This document shows positions 10,209 to 19,919 of a DNA stretch of 27,500 bases, piece after piece; position 1 is the first letter of the stretch, and every line of letters begins with the position of its first letter. The notes under the pieces are model-generated. The model was not told the origin of the DNA. It saw only the letters and a list, made by a program, of their open reading frames with translations, and did not search any database. The DNA is taken from NCBI GenBank assembly GCA_000320545.1, contig ADNK01002041.1:1-27500 (forward strand), written 5' to 3'. Both the position numbers and the translations under genes were made by a program. The stretch is from Bigelowiella natans CCMP2755 (Eukaryota; Cercozoa; Chlorarachniophyceae).

Positions 10209-10603
10209 GCAGTGATTTAATAAAATAAATGATGGTTGAAGCTACGCAAGTAGCGCAATACCATGCAGCATTGTTGTGTATACGGCCATTTCGCAAACAG
10301 CACATGCAAGGTTTGAGCAAACCTGTTATTACTGCGTAGAGTACTATGAAGGATTTGTGCTATACACAGCATGACCATTGAAAAGATTTGACCATTTCAA
10401 TATATCCGTCTCTTACATAGCGCTGCATGCATCTTGAATGGATGCATGCGTTCTGCACAGTACATGTCACATTCTCACGTACGTAGGTGTGCACTTGAGC
10501 AACAAACACGCATAGCCGCAGATTCGCTCCTTCATTGATTATAAAAATAGAAGAGCACTAAGATGCACCATATGTTACAATGCCTCATTCGTTTCTACAC
10601 ACA
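10209..10603. other. Convergent intergenic region, tRNase Z / LRR
   Basis: Only 395 bases separate two stop codons on opposite strands. An AATAAA-like run lies just after the tRNase Z stop (10219-10230). The rest holds GCATGC-type palindromes but no gene. Confidence 0.5.
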
Positions 10604-11673
10604 CTACCGGTGGGACATTGGACAGGCACTTGTGACGAAAGTCCCAAGACTTCGTAGGTGCCGAACCGGATCTCTGAAGTGAAGGTCAATATCAAGCGTT
10701 AGCCTTTTCAAGTTAGAAAGTCTCCGAAGTCCAGAGGGTAGATTGGATATCCGATTTCCATCCAGATGGAGGATTTGCATCTCCTTGAGCTTTCCAAACT
10801 CTGCAGGGATGACTGTGAGAAGGTTATCATTAAGCCATAGCTCCTTCAGAGCTGATAGTGCTGTGATTCCTCTTGGAATGGATTTCAACGCGTTGAAATT
10901 AGCATACAATCGTCTCAGACTTTGTAGCTTCTCAATACCAGCTAAAGTCTTAAGGTTGTTATGAGCGATCTTCAACGTTTGGAGCGATTTAAGCCGGGAA
11001 ACTATCGGAGGAATGGAGGTGAAAAGGTTTTCCGATATGTCCAAACACTCAAGCGAGTCTGATAGTTCCGATATGTCCTCGGGAAAGCTCATGAGTTCGT
11101 TCCTTCTTAAGGTCAACTTCCTCAGGTTTTTCATAAGCCCAAAGCCATGGGGGAGGTGATAAAGCTTCTCGCGGCCGAAATTAATCGGCAACGTCGAGTT
11201 ACAGTGAATCTCTTTCACCCATCGTAGCTTTTCAGCTTCGACCCATTCGTGGGTCGCCTGCGCCTCAGCTTCCAGGAATATCACCTTACCCCCCTGGTAC
11301 AATGCACCAAACGCCCCTTCCAAAGCCTTCTTAGCCTCGTAAAGCCAGGAGTCATCGTAGGCGAAAATGAGCTCGAGGATCGGCCCAAAGTTCCTGCTAT
11401 TCAGGCTTCCGGCGATAGCAGCCCCCCTGCTCTGCATAAAATAGTCGTTAGCCTTGCGTCGGCAGCACTTTGGGTCGACCTCCTGGATCCACATTCGAAT
11501 AGGACGGAGAGCGCGACGCAAAAAGTCTCGTGGTGTTTTCGCTCTGAATTCTGGGCCGCCATTCCTACGCTTCCGCTGGCGTCCTGCAAAACAGATGCGG
11601 TTTCGAACGTTGCGACAAGTGTCACTAGGGTTCCCGGAACGTTCTCAGAGGCACCGGGAAACTTCGGCGACAT
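10604..11673 (-). CDS. Leucine-rich-repeat protein
   Basis: The main exon (11583-10604) encodes consecutive leucine-rich repeats of about 23 residues in the pattern LxxLxLxxNxLxxIP, for example LRKLTLRRNELMSFP, LECLDISENLFTSIP, LQTLKIAHNNLKTL, LKELWLNDNLLTVIP and MQILHLDGNRISNLP. About seven repeats are recognisable, close to the Shoc2/plant intracellular Ras-group LRR type. Before them is a region of about 150 residues with no known domain. The frame stays open upstream of the first internal ATG (11494) to an acceptor at 11584. A short 5' exon at 11673-11655 joins in phase and supplies an ATG, giving 332 residues. That first exon is inferred; starting at 11494 would give about 297. There is no signal peptide, membrane segment or kinase, so a cytosolic interaction or scaffold role is likely but not shown. 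Its start codon is 173 bp from that of the divergent ligase gene. Confidence 0.8.
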
Positions 11674-11846
11674 TTCGACGAAAATCTTGGGTTCCGGGAA
11701 CGGACGGAAGCTAAAAAGGGAAACTGCAATGGCCGGTGGTCGGTAACGTCTAACCGTTCTTCTGCCGCACGTAATCTGCAACTGCAGCGGCAGCAGCGGC
11801 GGAGGAGGAGGGGGAAAGGGTTGACCCAGAAGGGGTTTTCACAGAT
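11674..11846. promoter_or_regulatory. Compact bidirectional promoter, LRR / ZSWIM2-like
   Basis: If both starts are right, just 173 bases separate the two divergent ATGs. The spacer is rich in GC and contains GCAGCGGCAGCAGCGGCGG-like and poly-purine runs near 11785-11820. No TATA box is visible. Confidence 0.45.
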
Positions 11847-14800
11847 ATGTCGAGGCAGCACGCGTGGAGGGCTAAGCCTACGACGGTAAGAGGACCTTCC
11901 ATGTGCTCCTTAGAGCAACACCTAGGTGATTATTCGTGCTCTTGTTTCCAGGACGAGAAGGAGATGATGGACTCTCTCGATAGTTGTCGACTCTATGTTC
12001 TCCAACAGCGCGGTCCCCTCAGTTTTATTGTCAAGGTTAATTATATTTAGGGAATAATGCAAAGACTGCCTTCTCTGAGTGTTTGCATCTCACAGCGCGA
12101 CGGAGAAAAAGGCAAACATCGCGTGATGATCGGGGTACGCCTTGGCAACTAAGCTCGCTCCAAACCCGATCGATCATCAATAACTCCTATCACTTTGTTC
12201 TTTGTGCTGCAACCGTTTCAAGGAGAAGCAATCCTGCAGTTGCCACCAGGATAATACAAAGCTCTGCCAACATCTGTTCTTTGTGATGATTAAAGTTCTC
12301 CGAGTCAGCAGAGGTCGGTGTCGGAGATGTGACGAAGCAACTAACTTGATCCATACGATTTCATCTGCTCATGAAGCCTTGAAACTGTTTTCCAGATAAC
12401 CCTTTGGTCTGGCAACTCTCGCTTGTTGACAGAGAGGTAGCAAATTCAAAGACTCGTGTCAAACGGCAGCTGCAGCCTCACGATATGTGCATTGTCAATA
12501 GATCGGTGATATTCTGGCTGGGAAGTATACAAAAAGAACAAGGGAAACCAAACCTCTTGCATTTCGCAAGAAGGAAGCTCAGACTTCGAAAGTACTCACG
12601 CCATTAAGATAGAGGTCATACCTACGTGGGCCCTTTTGTAACAATTTCGCGCTTTAGGCGGAACGGCGGCAAATTATTTCTGGAGAGCCATGTCCAATCT
12701 GCTATAGTGAAATGGTAAGAAAATAAAGAGTCACTCTCGCAATCGATATTTAACAAGGCCTGATAGATTAACATATACAAACAATCAGGAAGAAGACAAC
12801 GAGGCAATCGTATTCTGTGACGTCAAATGTGGGAGGGGGTAAGAACTGGACTCAGCGCATCCATTCTTTATCTCTTATTCGTTGTTATACTAACTCTTAG
12901 AATCCATGCAAAATGTATGCAAGTCTGGGCACAGGTATCTCCGACGAGCACGATGATTTTCTGTGAGTATCAACGAACCCACGCTCCCACGTTTTAACCT
13001 AAACAGCACCGGATGGAAGAGAGAGAGCCGATATCCTGTCCCCTTTGCCGATCTGATTGGGTAACCAAACAGTCGTTGCTTACTCTTTCGATCGTAGAAA
13101 ATAAATGCAACAACACTTCAGGGTGCGGACTCGATGCAGCAGATCTCGAAGGTGCTATTCGACTGGGAGAAGGGGAAACGCAACGACGCCGCGACGAGTG
13201 GGCCTGGACAAGAATCCCAACTGAAACCGGCATCAAAGCCCGTTTGTTCTCAGTGCAGAAGAACGATATTCTATCAAAGGTCGTACGTGCGACAAAGCTA
13301 GACTCCACAAAATCGAGCTGCAGGAGAATAAATGTGCACGTTACATACCCATTCTCCCGTTTGACGTTTCTTTCGAGATACTCAGCACTCGCTCGACTAA
13401 CACAGGTACCGGTGTGTCGTCTGCAAAGTGCACAATCTATGCCAAAGCTGCTACCACTCGTACACTAGAAAGGCGAAGAATAAGGTGTGGGCGACTTTTT
13501 CTGCATCGCTTTGCGCGCGCCACGATGACGGACAGCCTGAGATGCCTTCTTTTCCACACCAGATGAGCTTGAAGCACGTGTTTGTGAAGCGAAAGGAAGA
13601 TCAAAAAGACATGGTGCCTGGGCCCTGGACAGGGCCTCCAAAAAAGAAGCAGGATACCCGCGGTACGTGGAAGAGAAAACAAAAAACGAAAGCATAGAAC
13701 TATAAAAGGGTCGAATTTTGTCAGAGATTGCGAGGGCGTTGCTGCAGATGCAGACGAGGGAGATCTCCACCAGGTGCACGATACGTTCCGTGTCTCCCTT
13801 CAACTTATACTGAGTCTTTGCCTGTATTACGTCGATGGCAGCGACTACGAGTTGCTTCTGCGGCTGGACAGGGGTTCGAAGGACATGCCAGCCTACGAAT
13901 ATCTTGCCTGGCATGGCCTCCCGCAGGCCGATCCCGACCCTCTCAGCAGCTGCAACATTTGCAAGTACAGAGCTCTTTCTCGTTGTTTTGATAGAATCTC
14001 TCGCGTGGCAGTGATAAATCCCAAATTGATCGTGCTCTGCTGACAGCCTGCCATTGGTGGCGAACCAGGGAGACACGCTCAAGCTGCTTCCATGTGGCCA
14101 CAGGTAGTTTAGGAACAAGCAAGCACGCACTCACTGACACGCATACATATACAAATTGGATCTTGTCACGTGGACTTGTGTCTGATTCTTCTTTTGCGTG
14201 CGCAGCGTGCACGCACGATGCCTTCTCGGGGAGTTAATGTATGACATTTCCAAGCCCTGTGGAACGTGCAACGAGCCCGTATGTTAACACATTAAAAAAC
14301 CGTAGATAGAGATGGGACCATGTGATTGCTTCGATACTGTATTTCCATGCCGTTTAGATTTTCCCTGGATTACTCCCTAGCAATCTATCTCTGAGAGTCA
14401 AGCGAAAGAAGCCAAAGGCTAAGCCGAAAATCCCACTCCATTCGCATCCATTGAAAGGCCAGCCGTTTTCATCATCATTATCAACATCAACAACAACAAC
14501 AACACCATCTGCACCAGCGGCAAAAGCACACCCTCCATCCTTGCTGCGCGGTCCAAGGAATGACCTGTTGCAAATGGTCTCCATTCACGGTCAATGTATA
14601 ACACGAACGAGCGAGTCCAAACGCTCACGGTCATACGGTCGCGCACAAACATCCTCTCTTCCCGAGATCAAGTCTGCGGGGGGTACAAGGTTAAGAACAC
14701 GGTCTTTACAGCCCGCTCGTCTCCATCCTCGGTAGTTTCAGCACATCACAAGCAGTTAGTAGGATAGGGGTAGGGATCGAAATAAGTCTTAAAATCTTTT

Positions 14801-15150
14801 CCATTCATAGAACCGTAGAGCCAATGGACTCCAATGGAAAGAAATACCTATTTTTTGTACCCCCCACCGTGCACTGCTTTTCAAATAGTCCCCAAGCTGC
14901 AAGGAAGGCTTCGACTCCGCCACTCCCTCACATTACGAGTTCCGGTCGCCGACGAACTTCCTCAGCTGTGCGCCCCGGCTTGCAATCCCAGAATGGACGA
15001 CATGTAGCTCTCGAGATTGGAACTCCGAGTCGTGCCCGGCCTTCACATGTTGCTCGAACCATACCCGCCAATAGGACGCGAATAAAACGTGGAAATTCAA
15101 GGAGGCGAAACAACGATTCCGGTCCCAACAACATACTTGTACATATGCAT
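11847..15150 (+). CDS. ZSWIM2/MEX-like E3 ubiquitin ligase (SWIM-RING-ZZ-RING)
   Basis: Nineteen exons join in phase: 11847-11885, 11952-12035, 12096-12134, 12223-12313, 12396-12436, 12502-12591, 12658-12714, 12789-12838, 12901-12934, 13007-13060, 13122-13279, 13406-13484, 13563-13662, 13725-13773, 13842-13964, 14047-14103, 14206-14278, 14358-14731 and 14811-15150 (about 644 residues plus a tail). Domains in order: SWIM finger (C59, C61, C69, H71, preceded by LYVLQQRGPLSFIVK); first RING (CPIC 140-143, C157, C161, H166, C169, CPLC 186-189); ZZ finger (CSQC 235-238, CVVC 249-252, CQSC 258-261); second RING (CNIC 359-362, LPCGH, VHARC, CGTC to 403). This order is that of animal ZSWIM2, a ligase with two RING domains. 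The C-terminal third is low-complexity Lys/Pro/Ser/Thr. The end is unresolved: the frame reaches a GTGAGT donor at 15151, and further short exons to about 15455 are possible. Confidence 0.88.
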
Positions 15151-15256
15151 GTGAGTGTCTTTCTTTCTGTGTGTCTGCGTATCAGCGTTCGAATTTCAAA
15201 AATATACTGTTACATTATAATTTGACAGCATGAGATACGTACTGTAGTGCGTAGCA

Positions 15257-15283
<27 letters not shown>
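15257..15283. repeat. (TG)n microsatellite
   Basis: About 13 TG units follow the GTGAGT donor at 15151 and precede a possible acceptor at 15290-15291. It probably lies in the terminal intron of the ligase gene. Confidence 0.9.
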
Positions 15284-15287
<4 letters not shown>

Positions 15288-15608
15288 CAAGCATTTCGTA
15301 AACGGGAATCAGAAGAAACTTATGAAGATATTGAGGAAAAGAAGAAGAAATTATCTTGTAACATTGCTATTTACGAAGATCTATGTTGTTACATATCTAG
15401 CATATGCTCACACCCAACGGAACACTGAAGGTGGCAGGGGCCGCCCACCTGGAGTAATATCGATTGTGGGCCGAACCTGTACTGAAGAGACAAATGGCAA
15501 TGGCTCCAGAGGATGATTCATCGGATCCACGGTCCTCCCCGCATCGTCGCGGCATGAACACGCTAGCACGCATGACGGAAGTTTCTGTGTCGATGAACTA
15601 CGCTATAA

Positions 15609-15810
15609 CACTCTAGCACTACTACTATAGACTACTACTCATGTTTGACGCAGCGCTAGAACGCAGTCAGCATCGATCTTCGATTCTACGCATATACCGC
15701 GCCTAGCAAATCTGCTGGCTCAGCTCATGTAGAATGAACAAGAGCACAAATAAATAAAGCTCGCTTGCATTGCTCTAGCTAGTCAAGCTAGTAGTAGTAG
15801 TGCTAGAGTG
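15609..15810. repeat. 19-bp perfect inverted repeat flanking ~164 bp
   Basis: The arm at 15609-15627 (CACTCTAGCACTACTACTA) is the exact reverse complement of 15792-15810. The enclosed sequence has no open frame of note but includes AATAAATAAA. A hairpin-type element, a MITE-like remnant or a 3'-end structure are all possible. No flanking target-site duplication was clear. Confidence 0.8.
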
Positions 15811-16327
15811 CTTGCTCCTACACTGCGCTCTACTAGTCGATCATTGCTAGATTTCCATGTCAATCATCGTTGTGCATCTCATTTTGAGGATGATGCGCAT
15901 TTGCAGCTCGCCACAAATGGCACATGATTTGCATGCATGCTGTCGGCTGCTGCGAGCGAGCAATGAAATCGGTTCAGAGAGCAGGCAGCGAGCAAAGAAA
16001 TCGGTTCTGCTTGCTGCAATCAGTACGTAGCGGTAATATTCTTGTGAAGCTGAACACATTTTGACATTTTTTTTACTACCAGAGACTAGATGCTACGTGT
16101 ATCTTAAACAGTAACACAAATTTGTTAGCATAAGCTTCGAACCCATCCTGCAACTACCATTTCAATTGCTCCGTCGTTCAAATATGAGCTAGTTTTCCAT
16201 TTCGTGCCTTTCATTATAATTGATTGTTTGGTCTCCCAATATGCTATAGATTTGTTTTCCCAATGGCGTCTTAAAGTTGACATCATTTGGTGTGCTATAC
16301 ACTTGACTAGGAATGTAAGAATACTAT

Positions 16328-17197
16328 TTAACTTTGTGGGTTGAGGAGAGGCCAACCAAAATTAGCGGTATCGAATGAAAACGGCATTGGAGCTCCAAAT
16401 ATGTCATTATCCCCCTTAATATTCCTAATATTGGTCGGCATGCCAGATGGTAGTCGAAGTCCGCCACTTGATTCATGTTCTTCTTTCACAGTAACTGAAC
16501 GCGTCTCATTCCCGGAACTCTTTGTTGGGAAATTTCCATTATCCAGATTATTTCGAAGGGTTTGAAGCATATGAATGGGAAGAATTTTCGTGTATTGTTG
16601 TACAACGCCTTCAAGGCGGGCATGACTCTTCGCAAGTTTTGCGTAGTTCTTGCTCAATTCTTTGATAGAACTCCGAAGATCGTTCAAAATGCTCTTCTGT
16701 GTTGTCTTCTTTCGAATCTTCATCAATAGATGCTTCTTTCCCTTGCGAAACTGGGGATGCTTGAATCGGTAGTGTCCTTCTCTAGCCTGCTTTCGGCTAC
16801 GAAATCCATACATATTTAAATTTCTAACGAAGGAGCGAAATCGTTTGGTTCTGAAGTAGCTTGGAAGGATTTTGGCACAAAAAGATTCGGAATTTTTAAC
16901 TAAGAATCCGTTTCCATCCTCTGCCCAACAAATTATGTGATCGGTGTGCGGGTCGTCAACCATCTCGTAAGTCTTCCCAACGAGTGAAGGAAACTCGCTT
17001 TCAGTTTCCTCTAAAGAGTCATCGAGCATGACGTCACATCCTTTTCCGTCCCCCTCGCCCTCGGAGTTGAGGTTTAATCCATACTCCGAAAGATCTAAGT
17101 CGGTTCCTACGCCATTTGCATTCAAAGAAGGAGCCGTTTGAAATTTGAAATCGGCGTGAGGCTTTGGGGTTGGTGGAGGGAGGGCTTTGGAGGTCAT
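16328..17197 (-). CDS. Heat shock factor (HSF-type DNA-binding protein)
   Basis: An intronless frame of 289 residues from an ATG. Residues 69-163 are an HSF DNA-binding domain: FPSLVGKTYEMVDD, IICWAEDGNGFLV, FCAKILPSYF, then the recognition helix region FRSFVRNLNMYGFRSR and HYRFKHPQFRKGKKHLL. In the family the recognition helix reads SFVRQLNxYGF; here the Gln is Asn and Arg-Ser replaces the usual Arg-Lys after YGF. Residues about 165-215 are helical with hydrophobic spacing, suited to an HR-A-like trimerisation region. The N-terminal 60 residues are acidic. The tail is short, with a KEE sumoylation-like site (VKEE near 237-240). HSFs bind inverted nGAAn units and activate stress genes. The DNA-binding domain is not N-terminal as in metazoan HSF1. 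It is divergent from the HAUS3-like gene. Confidence 0.93.
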   Translation of the reverse strand: MTSKALPPPTPKPHADFKFQTAPSLNANGVGTDLDLSEYGLNLNSEGEGDGKGCDVMLDDSLEETESEFPSLVGKTYEMVDDPHTDHIICWAEDGNGFLVKNSESFCAKILPSYFRTKRFRSFVRNLNMYGFRSRKQAREGHYRFKHPQFRKGKKHLLMKIRKKTTQKSILNDLRSSIKELSKNYAKLAKSHARLEGVVQQYTKILPIHMLQTLRNNLDNGNFPTKSSGNETRSVTVKEEHESSGGLRLPSGMPTNIRNIKGDNDIFGAPMPFSFDTANFGWPLLNPQS

Positions 17198-18056
17198 TTG
17201 GGAGTTTGGTTTGTCTGGGTCCCCCTTCGCTGCACTCTCTCTCTACTTTTCCTTTCATCCAGATTACTTTATTCACATTAACGAAATAATTACTAGATAT
17301 TATTGTATTAATATTTCCATTGACTATGTCGTACTACATTATAGCACGATAAAAAGGAGCCTACGCATTCTTAATACTGTTGTTTATGAATCTGAAGAGG
17401 AACTTCGCGTTAGACATCCTTCGACAAAGCTAAAGCATCGATTTTACACTTTTATTCATGATGTTTAGGAGTTTTCTTTCTGGTTCCGGGGATCCCGATG
17501 TTCGAATTTGTCTCTTTCAGCCGATGAATTTCCCCGCCCGAAACCAGATGTACCAGGATACATTGGTCTACGACAAGTATATTTTGCTTCTTCAGTGGTA
17601 AAATATGTTAGATTTTGATCAATGTTTGCCGTAGGTCACTTTCAGTTCACGATCGCAGTCCACTGGTGGCTGTAGCACAAGCATCATTTTACCGAAAGTG
17701 ATCCAGAAATCTCCGTGTACACGTCAGGCGGAGAAATTCTGGTTTCTCAAAAGAACTTTACTGTAAACTTCTTTGCCCAAATACCCTATTACAGTCTTTA
17801 TGAAGAATGGCTGCATTTCGTTCATCGATAGATCGATTTTGATGTCGTAGAATGAAAAGGCATATATCAGATATTGCACGATGAAGTACAAACTTCATCG
17901 ATAAAAGAAGTACGAATTACTCGTCTCTTTCTTCTTGACACAACCAAGCAAAGGGTCTCCCGCCAAAAATGAGTTTGTAAACTGGATGAAGGAGATTTCC
18001 ATCATGCGGTAATGAAGATGTGGTGTCGTATACGATAACAGGTAAAGGTCAAGCAA
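17198..18056. promoter_or_regulatory. Divergent spacer, HSF / HAUS3 genes
   Basis: Start codons of two divergent genes are 859 bases apart. The left part is AT-rich. The right part includes an E2F-like site (listed) and mixed sequence. Short frames show no domain. I looked for alternating GAA/TTC heat shock elements and found none convincing. Confidence 0.5.
17958..17968 (-). promoter_or_regulatory. E2F-like site upstream of HAUS3
   Basis: TCCCGCCAAAA on the plus strand reads TTTTGGCGGGA on the minus strand, an exact fit to the WTTSSCSS consensus of E2F/DP factors. It lies 89 bases before the ATG of the augmin-subunit gene. E2F control of mitotic genes is well known in plants and animals; function here is inferred. 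Confidence 0.4.
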
Positions 18057-19919
18057 ATGGCGACCGAGGCGGAAGGACTTGTTGAGGCCTTAAAGAGGAC
18101 CTCCTTCCGGCCTCTTCCCTCTCCAAAGGCGCTTCAATGGATGTATCAAATCAATAATCCACGGACTCAAGAATTTTTGAGATGGTTCCAAACGAACGTA
18201 AACCAAGACAACATCTTAACACGTACAGAAAAGGCTGAGTATCTGAACTTGGAGGAAAAAAAATTGCTCAAAGGTAAGGAGGAGCTGAAAAATGCACTCG
18301 ATATTGCGCTATCTGAAAGGAAAGAAACGTCTGCATCTCTTCAAAAGGAAATAGCAAACCACGATGACGAAATTAAAAAAGCAGAGCGCCAACTCAAACT
18401 CCTTGTGCAGCAACGAAATGCTCTTACGGAGCACAATGGCTTGCTTAGCTCTGAGCTTGAAAGACAAGAGTCTTATCGTAAAGAATCCATGTCCAATATG
18501 CGGAAGGCTGAAGTTACTTCACGCCATGCATCTGAAAAATTCGATTCTGAGCTAAGAAATCTCGCTGGTGGATGCGAAAAATATAAATTGGATTTTATCG
18601 AAGGAAAAGGAAGGGAGCAATCCAAGACCAAGTATTTATTCCAGATGAACTTGCATGACTATAGAAACGCAGAAATTGGTTTTAGTAAAGCCCTCAACCA
18701 CTATTGGGGTCGCCAATTTCACCCCAGCTTTGAGCAGGAACTAAAACCAAAAGATGATGCATCTGAGTTTCTAGATTTTGCGAATGTTGAAACGACCAGC
18801 CTCTCAATGGGAAAAGAAGAGAAAGCAGCCCTAAAAGAAGTTTGGCGAGAAATGATTCGTTTACAAGGAGTGTATAAAATCAGCATGGCTCAATGGGTAC
18901 GCGCTGGTGAGGAGTTAGCAAAAGTTTATGCTGGCGACAGAGAAAAACAGCAGGGAAAGTTAAGGAGGGATGGTGGAATAATCGCCTTGGACGGTTCTGA
19001 GATTGATCAACTGAAACTAGAAAATGAGAAGCTCGAAAAGAAGCGAGATTCTCTCTACACGCAAGTAGATATCCTTTTGAATGAATTACAACAACTCCAG
19101 GTTCAGCCTGTATTGCTTGGAAACTACCAACTGAAGTGCGCTCGATATAGATACTACAGCGAAAAGCTGAGGTACCTTCGGAAATCTATAGTTAGCCAAA
19201 TCGCACGGAAAAGAGTCTTGATCAAAGGATTGAAAACTGAGCAAAGTATTTTGCGAAAAGCCTCAACTTTAGTAAGTGACCTCTCCCGGTGCTTGGAAGG
19301 TGAAGGTGAAGCTCAACGTGGCAGAATCTCAGAATATAAGAGGCTCAGCGAAAAGAACCAAATGAATCAAAAGAACACCATTGATGCACGTGATGAACTA
19401 ATGAACACTGTGAAGTCTCTTATCAGATCTAATTCCCAAGAGGTCTCCATTGGATCAGACAAATTCGTATCGTATAAAACGTTAGAATCCCTAGTGCGAC
19501 GGCGCCTACTCTCCACTACAAATGAAGAGATTCTAGACATAAAACAACGCCAGGAAACTCTTCTCGAAAAACGTATGGATACTTTGTCGAATTTACTTTC
19601 CAAGACATTTGGGCTTGAAGATGTACAACTTCACGGCCGATGGCCAAAGCCTGAGAATTTTTCGCGAGTCAGCTTACATTCATTGCAACCAAAACGATTT
19701 TTACAAAGCTTGGATAGTTTCGACAAGTTGCAAAACACATTACACCAAGAGGTTGCAAATCTCAAGGGAGAATTTAGCGCCATTCAACAGAAATTGAACG
19801 CCAATAGAAGTGACACGAGAATTCGGAGGGGACTTTTCGTTAACTTTTTCACTAAACGGGATAAGTTGGCAGCGGACTGGGAAGAAATGAAAAAACGCAT
19901 CGATGCCCAGACTATTTAA
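18057..19919 (+). CDS. HAUS3-like augmin complex subunit
   Basis: An intronless frame of 620 residues beginning at an ATG in good context (AGCAAATGG). The N-terminus matches the conserved HAUS3 start: a small helical region with LQWMYQ, then FLRWFQTNVNQDNILTRTEK, a Lys/Leu/Gly segment and NALDIAL. In HAUS3 this corresponds to the stretch around FLKWFCxNVNExNVLS. The rest is mainly long coiled coil (about 70-160 and 305-440, with further helices to the end), and total length is close to that of animal HAUS3 (about 600). Augmin recruits gamma-tubulin to existing spindle microtubules so that they branch. No other augmin subunit is in this window. An E2F-like site lies 89 bp upstream. The main alternative is an unrelated coiled-coil protein; the N-terminal match and the length favour HAUS3. 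Confidence 0.72.
   Translation: MATEAEGLVEALKRTSFRPLPSPKALQWMYQINNPRTQEFLRWFQTNVNQDNILTRTEKAEYLNLEEKKLLKGKEELKNALDIALSERKETSASLQKEIANHDDEIKKAERQLKLLVQQRNALTEHNGLLSSELERQESYRKESMSNMRKAEVTSRHASEKFDSELRNLAGGCEKYKLDFIEGKGREQSKTKYLFQMNLHDYRNAEIGFSKALNHYWGRQFHPSFEQELKPKDDASEFLDFANVETTSLSMGKEEKAALKEVWREMIRLQGVYKISMAQWVRAGEELAKVYAGDREKQQGKLRRDGGIIALDGSEIDQLKLENEKLEKKRDSLYTQVDILLNELQQLQVQPVLLGNYQLKCARYRYYSEKLRYLRKSIVSQIARKRVLIKGLKTEQSILRKASTLVSDLSRCLEGEGEAQRGRISEYKRLSEKNQMNQKNTIDARDELMNTVKSLIRSNSQEVSIGSDKFVSYKTLESLVRRRLLSTTNEEILDIKQRQETLLEKRMDTLSNLLSKTFGLEDVQLHGRWPKPENFSRVSLHSLQPKRFLQSLDSFDKLQNTLHQEVANLKGEFSAIQQKLNANRSDTRIRRGLFVNFFTKRDKLAADWEEMKKRIDAQTI

Larger units (their letters stand above)
15151..16327. 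other. Convergent region, ZSWIM2-like / HSF
   Basis: The left part (15151-15520) probably holds the last intron, with a TG repeat, and possibly the terminal coding exon or exons of the ligase gene. One phase-consistent option ends in a short exon at about 15401-15457, but none has domain support. The rest is non-coding and includes a long inverted repeat (15609-15810) and an AATAAATAAA run near 15750. No RNA gene was recognised. Confidence 0.45.

Noticed and set aside
11401-11781. Minus-strand frame upstream of the LRR exon in a different phase
   Set aside because: It is out of frame with the LRR repeats; the LRR frame itself continues open to an acceptor at 11584.
13465-14212. Minus-strand frames of up to 221 codons opposite the ligase gene
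   Set aside because: Shadows of the ZZ/RING exons on the plus strand; no domain of their own.
16100-16230. Possible tRNA on minus strand (GGTTCGAA-like box near 16137)
   Set aside because: No upstream A box at the right distance and no cloverleaf arms.
17527-17540. Second E2F site (TTTCCCCGCCC)
   Set aside because: It has an extra C and does not fit the consensus; only the site at 17958 does.
17730-17770. Heat shock element upstream of HSF
   Set aside because: GAA and TTC units occur but spacing does not match alternating nGAAnnTTCn.
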